Assembly: GCF_025421715.1 (NCBI RefSeq)
Contig: NZ_JAOEFC010000002.1
Coordinates: 186,001-250,000, forward strand
Direction of reading: 5' to 3'
Source: Microbacterium festucae
GTDB lineage: Bacteria > Actinomycetota > Actinomycetes > Actinomycetales > Microbacteriaceae
DNA length: 64,000 nt
Part shown: one piece after another, positions 1 to 7,313 of the stretch
Layout: every line of letters starts with the position of its first letter
How positions within the stretch are numbered: the stretch's first letter is position 1
Notes under the pieces: generated by a model
The model's database searches: none
Told to the model about the DNA's origin: nothing
What the model saw: the letters and a program-made list of their open reading frames with translations, nothing else
Program-made: the position numbers and the translations under genes

Positions 1-361
1 CCGCGCCCAGGAACATCTCCAGGATGAGGTCCCACCCGATGATCCACGCGAACATCTCGCCGAGCGAGGCGTACGAGAAGGTGTAGGCGCTGCCCGAGAC
101 CGGCACCGTCGAGGCGAACTCGGCGTAGCACATGGCCGCCAGGGCGCACGCGATCGCTGCGACGACGAAGCTCAGCACGATCGCGGGGCCCGCCACCTCG
201 TGGGCCGCGCGGCCGGTGAGGGTGAAGATGCCGGCGCCGATGACCACGCCCACCCCGAAGACGGTGAGATCGAACGCCGACAGCGACTTGCGCAGGCGGA
301 ACTCCGGCTCCTCGGTGTCGGCGATCGACTGCTCGACGGATTTGGTGCGCATGACGCTCAT
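1..361 (-). CDS. APC-family amino acid permease (N-terminal part, cut by window edge)
   Basis: About 120 residues are visible and the C-terminus lies beyond base 1. The protein starts MSVMRTKSVEQS, followed by a short polar N-tail and then FDLTVFGVGVVIGAGIFTLTG. That glycine-rich first helix with GxGIF is the substrate-binding unwound segment typical of the APC superfamily (YfnA/CAT-like cationic amino acid transporters). At least two further hydrophobic segments follow, including AEFASTVPVSGSAYTFSY, a conserved second-helix motif. The ATG at 361 is preceded at 7-nt spacing by GGAGGA, which supports this start. It is divergent from the zinc-ribbon gene. Family assignment is secure; the transported substrate cannot be told from this fragment. 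Confidence 0.88.
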   Translation of the reverse strand, partial: MSVMRTKSVEQSIADTEEPEFRLRKSLSAFDLTVFGVGVVIGAGIFTLTGRAAHEVAGPAIVLSFVVAAIACALAAMCYAEFASTVPVSGSAYTFSYASLGEMFAWIIGWDLILEMFLGA

Positions 362-471
362 GGGATGTCCTCCCGGTCTCGGTGGGTGCAGGACGCGCGC
401 CTGCTGTTCCGGTGCCACATGCTATTGCCGAGCGGATGCCGGGCGATACGGCCCGGGATAGTGTTTGTCGT

Positions 472-1203
472 GTGAAAGCCAGCTTCTCCGACCAGCTCCG
501 TCTTCTCGAGCTCGCCCGTCTCGACCGGGATGTGAGCGCCGCGGAGACGGCTCGTCGCCACCCGCCGCAGACGGCGCGGGTGCAGGAGCTGCTGGCGCAG
601 CGCCAGGCGCAGTCGACCGAGCTGACGGGCCTGCTCGCCGCCCGCGACGATGCGCAGACCGAGCTGTCGCGCCTCGAGACCGACGTCGCGCTGGTGGATG
701 CGCGGGTCGCCCGCGACCGGCAGCTGCTGGCCACCAGCAGCAACGCCAAAGAAGTGCAGGGACTCGAGCACGAGCTGGGTTCGCTCGCCAAGCGCAAGAG
801 CGACCTGGAAGACCTCGAGCTGGAGATCATGGAGCGCCTGGAGGCCGCCGAGGCGTCCGTGGCCGCCCAGCAGGCGCTGATCGCCGCCACCAACGACGAG
901 GGCGCCCGGCTGAGCGCCGAGGGCAAGGCGGCCGTCGCCGAGGCGACCGCCCGCCAGGAGGCCGCCGCCCGCGACCGGGCCGCCGTCGCCGCGGCACTGC
1001 CCGCCGACCTCGTCGCCCAGTACGACAAGCTCAGCGCGGGCAGCGCCGGTGCCGGACTGCTGCGCCGCCGCACCTGCGAGGGCTGCAACATGGTGCTCTC
1101 CGGCACCGATCTGCAGACCGTGCGCCAGGCCGCCGAAGACGACGTGGTGTTCTGCCCCGAGTGCGGGTGCATCCTGGTGCGCACCGACGAGTCGGGCCTG
1201 TGA
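472..1203 (+). CDS. Zinc-ribbon coiled-coil protein (C4-type, DUF164/CdsZ family)
   Basis: The protein has 243 residues. The N-terminal three quarters are a long charged helical region rich in Leu, Ala, Glu and Arg heptads, forming an antiparallel coiled coil (about residues 5-180). The C-terminus has two CxxC pairs, CEGCNM and CPECGC, forming a four-cysteine zinc ribbon. This architecture matches the widespread actinobacterial zf-RING_7/DUF164 family, reported in some species as a ribosome- or nucleic-acid-associated protein; I infer no specific role here. I chose GTG at 472 (VKASFSDQ) because homologues begin this way; an in-frame start 90 nt earlier adds a non-conserved tail. The DNA polymerase gene follows 18 bp later, so they are probably cotranscribed. 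Confidence 0.85.
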   Translation: MKASFSDQLRLLELARLDRDVSAAETARRHPPQTARVQELLAQRQAQSTELTGLLAARDDAQTELSRLETDVALVDARVARDRQLLATSSNAKEVQGLEHELGSLAKRKSDLEDLELEIMERLEAAEASVAAQQALIAATNDEGARLSAEGKAAVAEATARQEAAARDRAAVAAALPADLVAQYDKLSAGSAGAGLLRRRTCEGCNMVLSGTDLQTVRQAAEDDVVFCPECGCILVRTDESGL

Positions 1204-1221
1204 CGGCCACCCGGTGATGCC

Positions 1222-2928
1222 GTGACCACCGCGCCCCGCTGGCGCGTGGTGGGGCGTGGCGAGGGCGGCGCGATCACCGTCGTCGACCTCGACCGGAACG
1301 GCGACCGCCTCGCCGTGCACGCCTTCGATGACGATGCCTTCCGCCGTGCGGTCGCCGCCGATGCGGAGGCGACCCGCTGGGTGTGGCACGACACGCGGTG
1401 GTGGTACCGGATGCTGCTGGATGCCGGCATCCGCATCTCGCGCTGTCACGACCTGCGCCTCAGTCACGCGATCCTGCGTACGAGCGCCTGGGCCGACGCA
1501 CCGGCGCTGCGGGCGGCGCGCGGGTGGGATGCCGGTGGTCCGCTCGAGGAGGCCGGACCGCAGGCGCTGTTCGACCTCGACGGCGGTGACGTGCCGGTGC
1601 TGCCCGAGAGCCTCGACGAGGTGCTCGCCGAGTTCGAGCGCCAGCGCGAGGCGGTGACCGCCTCGCCGCAGCGCGCCCGGCTCGAACTGCTGCTGGCCGC
1701 CGAATCGGCGGGCGCGCTCGTGGCCGAAGAGCTGCACGCGGCCGGGGTGCCGTGGAGCCGGGAGGTGCACGCGGGGATCCTCGATGCCACGCTGGGCCCG
1801 CGCCCGCTGGCGGGGGGTGTGCCCGCGCGCATCGCCGAGCTCGGCGCGGTGGTGCGGGCCGCGCTCGGCGACGACCGGGCGAGCCTCGATTCGCAGCCGA
1901 AGCTCCTGCGGGCCCTGCACCGCGCGGGGGTGCCGGCGACGTCGACCAACCGGTGGGAGCTGGCCGAGTACGACCACCCGGTGATCGCGCCGCTGCTGGA
2001 GTACAAGAAGCTCACCCGGCTCGCCAGCGCGAACGGCTGGGCGTGGCTGGAGGAGTGGGCGCCGGCGGGCCGGTTCCGACCGGTGTACGTGCCGGGCGGG
2101 GTGGTGACGGGCCGCTGGGCCTCGTCGGGCGGCGGCGCCCTGCAGCTGCCCCGACAGCTGCGACCGGCGGTGCGCGCCGATCCCGGGTGGACCCTCGTCG
2201 TCGCCGACGTGGCCCAGCTCGAGCCCCGGGTGCTGGCGGCGATGGCGGGCGACACCGCGTTGGCGGCTGCCGCGCGCGGGACGGACCTGTATGCCGGGAT
2301 GGTCGGCGAAGGGGTCGTCACCTCACGGCAGGAGGCGAAGATCGCGATGCTCGGTGCCATGTACGGCGCGACCACCGGTGACAGCGGGCGGCTCGTGCCG
2401 GCGCTGCGCCGCGCCTACCCGCGCGCGATGGGACTGGTCGACGAGGCCGCCGCCGTCGGCGAGGCGGGGGGAGTGGTCACCACCTGGCTCGGCCGCAGCA
2501 GCCCCGCCCCCGGATCCGGCTGGCAGCGCGTGCAGCAGGAGGCGAGCGGGGCCGACGCCTCGGCCGCCGACGAGACCCGCGCTCGCCGCAGTGCGCGCGA
2601 CCGCGGCCGGTTCACCCGCAACTTCGTCGTGCAGGGCAGTGCCGCCGAGTGGGCGCTGGCGTGGCTGGCCGACCTGCGCACCCGTCTGGCGGCGCTGCCG
2701 GTCGCGGACGCCCCCGCCCCGGCATCCGGCCCGGTGTTCGCCGCGCGGGCGCACCTGGCCTTCTTCCTGCACGACGAGATCATCGTGCACGCCCCGCAGG
2801 AGCAGGCCGAGGCGGTGGCCGTCGCGGTGCGCGAGGCCGCCGACGCCGCGACCCGGCTGCTGTTCGGCGGGTTCCCCCTCGACTTCCCCCTCGACCTGCA
2901 GATCCGCGCCGACGCCGCCAAAGGCTGA
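1222..2928 (+). CDS. Family A DNA polymerase-like protein (short, actinobacterial 'bifunctional 3'-5' exonuclease/DNA polymerase')
   Basis: The protein has 568 residues, against roughly 900 for canonical PolA. The polymerase palm and fingers are recognisable: motif A as VVADVAQLEPRVLA, motif B as RQEAKIAMLGAMYG, and motif C as FFLHDEIIVHAP with the catalytic HDE. The N-terminal third aligns in place of the 3'-5' exonuclease domain, but no DxE metal-binding motif is visible, and there is no 5' nuclease domain. It may therefore be a polymerase with an inactive proofreading fold despite the family name. The start is GTG at 1222, 18 bp after the zinc-ribbon gene. It is almost certainly additional to the main PolA, which is not in this window. 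Activity is inferred from motifs only. Confidence 0.85.
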   Translation: MTTAPRWRVVGRGEGGAITVVDLDRNGDRLAVHAFDDDAFRRAVAADAEATRWVWHDTRWWYRMLLDAGIRISRCHDLRLSHAILRTSAWADAPALRAARGWDAGGPLEEAGPQALFDLDGGDVPVLPESLDEVLAEFERQREAVTASPQRARLELLLAAESAGALVAEELHAAGVPWSREVHAGILDATLGPRPLAGGVPARIAELGAVVRAALGDDRASLDSQPKLLRALHRAGVPATSTNRWELAEYDHPVIAPLLEYKKLTRLASANGWAWLEEWAPAGRFRPVYVPGGVVTGRWASSGGGALQLPRQLRPAVRADPGWTLVVADVAQLEPRVLAAMAGDTALAAAARGTDLYAGMVGEGVVTSRQEAKIAMLGAMYGATTGDSGRLVPALRRAYPRAMGLVDEAAAVGEAGGVVTTWLGRSSPAPGSGWQRVQQEASGADASAADETRARRSARDRGRFTRNFVVQGSAAEWALAWLADLRTRLAALPVADAPAPASGPVFAARAHLAFFLHDEIIVHAPQEQAEAVAVAVREAADAATRLLFGGFPLDFPLDLQIRADAAKG

Positions 2929-2938
2929 CGCCCGCGCG

Positions 2939-4687
2939 TCATCCGCAGGAGACGGGCACCGCCGCGCCCGGGCGGGGAGTGGTGGCCATCGGCGTGTGCA
3001 GCAGCACCGGCGCGGCGGCGCCGGGGGAGGCGGCCACGAAGCGGAACTCCACCACGTTGCGCTCCTGGGGCGAGAGGTTCACGCGCAGGGCGCTGGTGGG
3101 GAAGCCCCCCTCGTCGGCCTGGGCGACCACCACCGGGGCGCCCGCCTTGGTGACCGAGCTCAAGAGCGTCCCGGGCGGTGCGGCGACGGCCACGGTCGTG
3201 CCGATGTCGCCGACGCCGGTGCCGAACATCCCGCGGCCGGTCACGTCGCCGGGCAGCGAGGTGGCGGCATCCAGCGGAGCGGTGCTGGTCATGGTGAGGC
3301 GCACGATCACGTCGGCGCGGCCGTCGGCGCGGCACTGCGCCGCCCCGACCTGCAGCCCCACGTCGAGGTAGACGCCCATCTTGCCGCCGGTGCCGTCGTT
3401 GAACGACACCGCATACGCCTCGTCGCCAGCGAGGCGGTGGCGGGCGGCGGGTCCGCCGAGGGCGCTCGCAGCCAGGGCGCTCTGCACCTGCGGGTCGGCC
3501 GACCACGCAGACACGCGCCCGTCGGACACCGGGCCCGCCAGCGCCGCGCCCCAGGCGAGCGGGTCGGGCGGCGCGGCCACCATCCGGGCGAACACCCGCG
3601 CGGCGGCGTCTTGCATGAACCGGGTCTGCCCGTCGGTGTCGAGCGTGCGGTACGGGTCGACGAGCAGGCGGGTGAGCGCGTCGTCGGCGGTGATCGTCGT
3701 GCCGTCGCCGAGGTCGACCGGTCCCACCACCCGCAGCGCCGCCACGAGCACCATCGGGTCGACCGACAGCACCAGGTCGGGCGCGGCGCCACCCCGCTGG
3801 GTCCACCAGGCGGCGGCGAGCCGGGCGGTGAGGGTGAAGTCGGTGGGCATCGACGCGTTCTGCACGAAGCGGCCCACCACGTCGCCGTACAGCGCGGTGA
3901 GCGCGTCGGGCACGGGCGCCACCGGCGTCGAACGCGCGGCGAAGTCGGCCGACGACGCCTGCGCGTCGAGCGTGAAGGTGCCGTCGTGGGCGGTGAGCTG
4001 CAGGAACGACCCGGTGATCCCGCCCCCGGTGCGCAGCTCCGCGTTGTTCTGGATCATCACCAGCACGGTGACCGGGGCGTCGCCCTCGGCGACGGATGCC
4101 AGCGGTGCCAGCGCCGCGGCGGTCTGCAGCGTGGGGAGGGCCTCGTGCAGCAGCGACCGGGTGCGCTCGACGGCGCCGGCCACAGGTGGCAGCAGCGTGC
4201 CCGTGTCGATGCCGCGCAGCAGGGCGTCGGCGCGGGCTGCCTGCGCAGCCAGGGGCGCCATCGCCGCGCCGGCGGTGGCAGGCTGCAGCCCGCCGGTGCG
4301 CAGCGCGTCCACCAGGGGCTCCGCGCTCACGGCGGCGGCACCGAGGGCGCCGGCGAGGGTCTGCACCGCGGCGAGGTCGCCGCCGAGCACCGGGGCCAGA
4401 CCGGCGACGGCCCAGGTGGGGTCGGCGGCGACCTCCCGGGCGGCGGCCAGTTCGCGGGTCAGCGTGCCGGCGGCATCCGCGAGCCCGGCGGGGTCGTCGG
4501 CGGCGACCGCCTGGGCGGCCCTCTCGCCGGCGTCGCGCGCCGCGTCGAGGTGGGTGGCGGCGGTCACCACCCGCAACCCGAGCCAGATGAAGGCCGCAGC
4601 GACGACGGTCAGCAGCACCGCGCACCCGATCAGCAGGATGCGCAGGCCGCCGCCCTCTCGTCGTCGCAGCGGGATGCCGTCAGGCAC
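2939..4687 (-). CDS. DUF4012 domain-containing membrane protein
   Basis: The protein has 582 residues. A basic N-terminus (PLRRREGGG) precedes one transmembrane helix at about residues 15-40 (ILLIGCAVLLTVVAAAFIWLGL). The rest is predicted to be extracytoplasmic. The region around VTVLVMIQNNAELRTGGGITGSF is the signature of DUF4012 proteins. The family often occurs with polysaccharide or surface genes, but its biochemical role is unknown. The start is GTG at 4687; the first 8 bases overlap the end of the upstream surface-protein gene (GTGCCTGA), suggesting translational coupling. It converges with the DNA polymerase gene, with 10 bp between the stops. Confidence 0.85.
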   Translation of the reverse strand: MPDGIPLRRREGGGLRILLIGCAVLLTVVAAAFIWLGLRVVTAATHLDAARDAGERAAQAVAADDPAGLADAAGTLTRELAAAREVAADPTWAVAGLAPVLGGDLAAVQTLAGALGAAAVSAEPLVDALRTGGLQPATAGAAMAPLAAQAARADALLRGIDTGTLLPPVAGAVERTRSLLHEALPTLQTAAALAPLASVAEGDAPVTVLVMIQNNAELRTGGGITGSFLQLTAHDGTFTLDAQASSADFAARSTPVAPVPDALTALYGDVVGRFVQNASMPTDFTLTARLAAAWWTQRGGAAPDLVLSVDPMVLVAALRVVGPVDLGDGTTITADDALTRLLVDPYRTLDTDGQTRFMQDAAARVFARMVAAPPDPLAWGAALAGPVSDGRVSAWSADPQVQSALAASALGGPAARHRLAGDEAYAVSFNDGTGGKMGVYLDVGLQVGAAQCRADGRADVIVRLTMTSTAPLDAATSLPGDVTGRGMFGTGVGDIGTTVAVAAPPGTLLSSVTKAGAPVVVAQADEGGFPTSALRVNLSPQERNVVEFRFVAASPGAAAPVLLHTPMATTPRPGAAVPVSCG

Positions 4688-5387
4688 GACGCCGGCGCAG
4701 GAGCAGCACGCCGCCGATCACGACCGCCCCCACCGCCGCACCGGCCACGACGGCGACCGCGGCGGCATCGCCGCCGGTGGCCGCCAGCGGAGTGCTGCCC
4801 GAGGCCAACGGGGTGCCCGTGACCGTGGGCGAGGCGCACGCCGAAGTGGCCGGCGGGTAGGCCAGCGGCACCGCGAGCACCGGGTTGACCTCGATCGACG
4901 CGGTGATGCGGTCGCGGGTCCACGCGAAGTTGCCGTCGACCTCGACCCACTCGCCGTCGCGATACTCCCACCCGGGCCAGCCGGTGCCGTTGCCCGCGTC
5001 GTCGACCGACGCCCCGGGCCACAGCAGCGTGCCGCTGAGCGCCCCCGAGCTCACATCGCCCAGCGGGATCTCCACCCGGTTGACGCCGTCGGTGATCACG
5101 AGCACAGCATCGTGCCCGGTCGCCGTGTCGTCGGGATCGGTCAGCTGCACGCGATACGAGATGACGGGCGCGTCGCGCACGCACATCACGTCGACCGACG
5201 AGCCGACCAGGCTCGGTTCCCGAGGTGGCGGCGGTGGCGGTGGCGCGTACACACCGACGTCGCCGACCTCCGTCTCGGTGGTGTCCGCCGGCTCCGGCGG
5301 CGGAGAGTTCTCCGCGTACGCCGGTGCGGCACTGGCCCACAGTGCGGCCGCCATCACGGCAGCCGCCCACAAATGACGCTTCTCCAT
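4680..5387 (-). CDS. Secreted surface protein with LAxTG-type sorting signal
   Basis: The protein has 235 residues. An N-terminal signal peptide (MEKRHLWAAAVMAAALWASAAPAYA) is followed by a proline-rich stretch (APPPPPPPREP), then an extracellular domain of about 150 residues without a family I recognise. The C-terminus reads LAATGG, a hydrophobic helix, then RRRRA, the classic cell-wall sorting layout with the LAxTG pentapeptide favoured by actinobacterial class E sortases. The ATG at 5387 has a GGGGGAGA ribosome site. It overlaps the DUF4012 gene by 8 bp, so the two are probably made together at the envelope. No sortase gene is present in the window. The function is unknown. Confidence 0.8.
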   Translation of the reverse strand: MEKRHLWAAAVMAAALWASAAPAYAENSPPPEPADTTETEVGDVGVYAPPPPPPPREPSLVGSSVDVMCVRDAPVISYRVQLTDPDDTATGHDAVLVITDGVNRVEIPLGDVSSGALSGTLLWPGASVDDAGNGTGWPGWEYRDGEWVEVDGNFAWTRDRITASIEVNPVLAVPLAYPPATSACASPTVTGTPLASGSTPLAATGGDAAAVAVVAGAAVGAVVIGGVLLLRRRRA

Positions 5388-5497
5388 CGTTCTCCCCCAA
5401 TGAGTCCGATAGCATCGGGCGCCCCATACGCCCGTTCCCCGGTGCCGACTCTAGACCCTGCGCCCGCTTCCGACAACGGGGTCGGCGGCGCGGCGCG

Positions 5498-5503
5498 TAG
5501 GAT
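5498..5503 (+). promoter_or_regulatory. Probable -10 box of the RNase P RNA gene
   Basis: TAGGAT lies 9 nt before the first base of the P1 helix at 5513, the distance expected between a -10 hexamer and a mature 5' end or transcription start. No good -35 match is visible upstream. Confidence 0.45.
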
Positions 5504-5512
5504 CGGGGATGC

Positions 5513-5874
5513 GAATGGGTCGGCCGGACGGTCGCGTGGCGGGCAACCGCACCGAGGAACGTCCGGGCTCCACAGGGCAGGGCGGTGGGTAACACCCACC
5601 CGGAGTGATCCGCGAGACAGTGCCACAGAGAGCAGACCGCCCCGGTTCCGACCGGGGTAAGGGTGAAAGGGTGGTGTAAGAGACCACCGGGGTCGTGGTG
5701 ACACGACCCGCACGGTAAACCTCGCCCGGAGCAAGGCCAGACAGGGGATGTTGACGCGGCTCGCCGAGTCCCCGGGTAGGCCGCTGGAGCGGCACGGCAA
5801 CGTGTCGCCGAGAGAGATGACCGTCGAAGGGGCTCAGCCCCGGAACAGAACCCGGCGTACAGGCCGGCCCATTC
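5513..5874 (+). ncRNA. rnpB: RNase P RNA, bacterial type A
   Basis: This is the catalytic RNA that removes 5' leaders from precursor tRNAs. Both ends are set by helix P1: GAATGGGTCGGCC at the 5' end pairs with GGCCGGCCCATTC at 5862-5874 with one G-U pair. Conserved core blocks are in order: GAGGAACGTCCGGGCTCC, CAGTGCCACAGAGAGCAGACCGCC in two pieces, GGTAAGGGTGAAAGGGTG, and the 3' ACAGAACCCGGCGTAC. The length of 362 nt is usual for actinobacteria. It stands alone on the plus strand between the surface-protein operon and a repeat-filled spacer. Confidence 0.96.
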
Positions 5875-5890
5875 GCCCCCGCGTCGCCCG

Positions 5891-5988
5891 CCCCCCGCGG
5901 CATCCGCCCGCCCCCGCGGCGCCCGCCCGCCCGCGCGGCCTCCGCCCGGCCCCGCGGCATCCGCCCGGCCCGGCGGCATCCGCCCGGC
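5891..5988. repeat. GC-rich imperfect tandem repeat, about five 19-20 bp units
   Basis: The unit is approximately CCCCGCGGCATCCGCCCGG. The last two copies (5950-5968 and 5969-5987) are nearly identical; earlier ones diverge. The repeat follows directly after rnpB and carries the GGCATCC word that is frequent across the window. It is extremely GC-rich, with no coding sign. Confidence 0.75.
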
Positions 5989-5990
5989 CG

Positions 5991-6057
5991 CGAGAGAACA
6001 CCTCACCGCCGAGAGAACGGTCGTGACCCGTACCCTCGGCGCGCAGTTGTTCTCTCG
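5991..6057. repeat. Inverted repeat CGAGAGAACA ... TGTTCTCTCG
   Basis: A perfect 10-bp inverted repeat has arms at 5991-6000 and 6048-6057. A direct partial copy of the left arm (CGAGAGAAC) sits at 6010-6018. The layout suggests an intergenic palindromic element rather than a terminator, since the arms are 47 bp apart and no T-run follows. Confidence 0.6.
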
Positions 6058-6062
6058 CCGTC

Positions 6063-6152
6063 AGGGCGTGAGACCCCAGGGCGTGAGACCCCAGGGCGCG
6101 AGACCCCAGGGCGCGAGACCCCAGGGCGTGAGACCCCAGGGCGTGAGACCCG
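6063..6152. repeat. Six tandem copies of a 15-bp unit
   Basis: The unit AGGGCGTGAGACCCC is repeated at exact 15-bp spacing. Copies three and four have C for T (GCGCGAG), and copy six ends in G. The array stops 11 bp before the ppgK stop codon on the opposite strand. Because the unit is a multiple of three, copy-number change would keep frame, but no real gene crosses it. It is too short and spacer-free to be a CRISPR array. Confidence 0.9.
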
Positions 6153-6163
6153 CGAGCGCGCGG

Positions 6164-6985
6164 TCAGTCGGTGGACTTGGCCACGAGCGTGGCGGCTTCG
6201 GCGGGGGTGCTGGTCGGGGCGTCGGCGGCCAGCGCCAGCGCCGCGGCGCCGATGATGCCGGCGTTGTTGCGGTGCACGGCGGGGACGATCGGGGTGTCGA
6301 GGTCGAGCAGCGGCAGGAACCGGTCGGCGTGCTTGGAGACGCCGCCGCCGACGACGAACAGGTCGGGGCTGAAGAGGAACTCGAGGTGCGAGTAGTAGCG
6401 CTGCAGGCGCGCGGCCCACTCCTCCCACGAGAGGTCTTCCCGCTCCATCGCCGAGTAGGCGGCGACGCCCTCGAAGTCGCGCTTCTTCTCGGCGCGCTGC
6501 AGGTGACCGAGCTCGGAGTTGGGGATGAGCACGCCGTCGTACATCAGCGCCGTGCCGATGCCGGTGCCGAGGGTGGTGAGGATCACGAGGCCGTCGACGT
6601 CCTTCGCGGCGCCGTAGCGCAGCTCGGCCACACCGGCGACGTCGGCGTCGTTGGCGAAGTGGATCTCGCGCCCGAGGCCGTCTTCGAAGAACGTCTCGGC
6701 CTCGAAGCCGATCCACTTGTCCGACACGTTCGCGGCCGACATGGTGCGCCCGCGGCGCACGATGGCGGGGAAGGCGACCCCGAGCGGCACATCCGCGCCG
6801 GTGACCTCGAGGGTCTCGAGCACCACCTTCACGGCAGCCAGCACGTCCTTGGGCTCCGCGCCCGCCGGGGTGGCGACCTTCACCCGGTCGGTCAGCAGCG
6901 AGCCGTCGGCCAGATCGACCAGTGCCCCCTTGATGCCGGTTCCACCGATGTCCACACCGACTGCATGCTGCGTCTTGGTCGCCAT
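6164..6985 (-). CDS. ppgK: Polyphosphate glucokinase
   Basis: This enzyme phosphorylates glucose to glucose 6-phosphate with polyphosphate (and often ATP) as donor in the cytoplasm. The protein has 273 residues and a ROK-type fold: the N-terminal phosphate-binding motif is VGVDIGGTGIKGALVD and the sugar-binding region with catalytic Asp is FANDADVAGVAELRYG. LTTLGTGIGTALMYDG is the second phosphate loop. The strictly actinobacterial length and sequence fit PpgK rather than other ROK kinases. The ATG at 6985 is preceded by TAGGCT with a 6-nt gap (6992-6997 on the plus coordinates), so the mRNA is probably leaderless. The 15-bp tandem array lies immediately beyond its stop. Confidence 0.95.
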   Translation of the reverse strand: MATKTQHAVGVDIGGTGIKGALVDLADGSLLTDRVKVATPAGAEPKDVLAAVKVVLETLEVTGADVPLGVAFPAIVRRGRTMSAANVSDKWIGFEAETFFEDGLGREIHFANDADVAGVAELRYGAAKDVDGLVILTTLGTGIGTALMYDGVLIPNSELGHLQRAEKKRDFEGVAAYSAMEREDLSWEEWAARLQRYYSHLEFLFSPDLFVVGGGVSKHADRFLPLLDLDTPIVPAVHRNNAGIIGAAALALAADAPTSTPAEAATLVAKSTD

Positions 6986-7055
6986 GTTTCCAGCCTATCG
7001 AGCCGCGAAGACCGCTCAGTAGGATCGAGCCACCGGCATCCGAGACGAGGGCTTC

Positions 7056-7283
7056 ATGAGCGGCGAAGACAAGTACTGGTACAACCTGAACACGGGCGAG
7101 GTCGAGCGCGGCTTCGAGTCCCCGTCGGTCGATCGGGCGGGCCCGTTCGACACGGCGGAGGAGGCGGCACGCGCCCCCGAGATCCTCGCCGAGCGCTCCC
7201 GCGCGTGGGCGGCCGAAGAGAGCGCCGACGACGACTGGGGTGGCACCGGCGCGGGCGCATCGGGGGACGACACGGCCCGATAG
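7056..7283 (+). CDS. Small conserved protein upstream of glnA2 (SPOR-like)
   Basis: The protein has 75 residues: acidic and hydrophilic, with no membrane segment. The N-terminal YWYNLNTGEVERG followed by DRAGPFDTAEEAARAPE resembles a single SPOR-like repeat (a peptidoglycan-binding fold), but it lacks a signal peptide, so a cell-wall role is doubtful. It lies 30 bp before glnA2 in the same direction and has an acceptable ribosome site (GACGAGGGC), so it is probably cotranscribed with glnA2. Homologues in this position are, to my knowledge, common in related genomes. The function is unknown. Confidence 0.65.
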   Translation: MSGEDKYWYNLNTGEVERGFESPSVDRAGPFDTAEEAARAPEILAERSRAWAAEESADDDWGGTGAGASGDDTAR

Positions 7284-7313
7284 GCTGGCGGGACTGGCTT
7301 CGGAGAGGACGCG

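Noticed and set aside
6063..6152. Possible CRISPR array
   Set aside because: Units are 15 bp with no spacers, and there are no cas genes.
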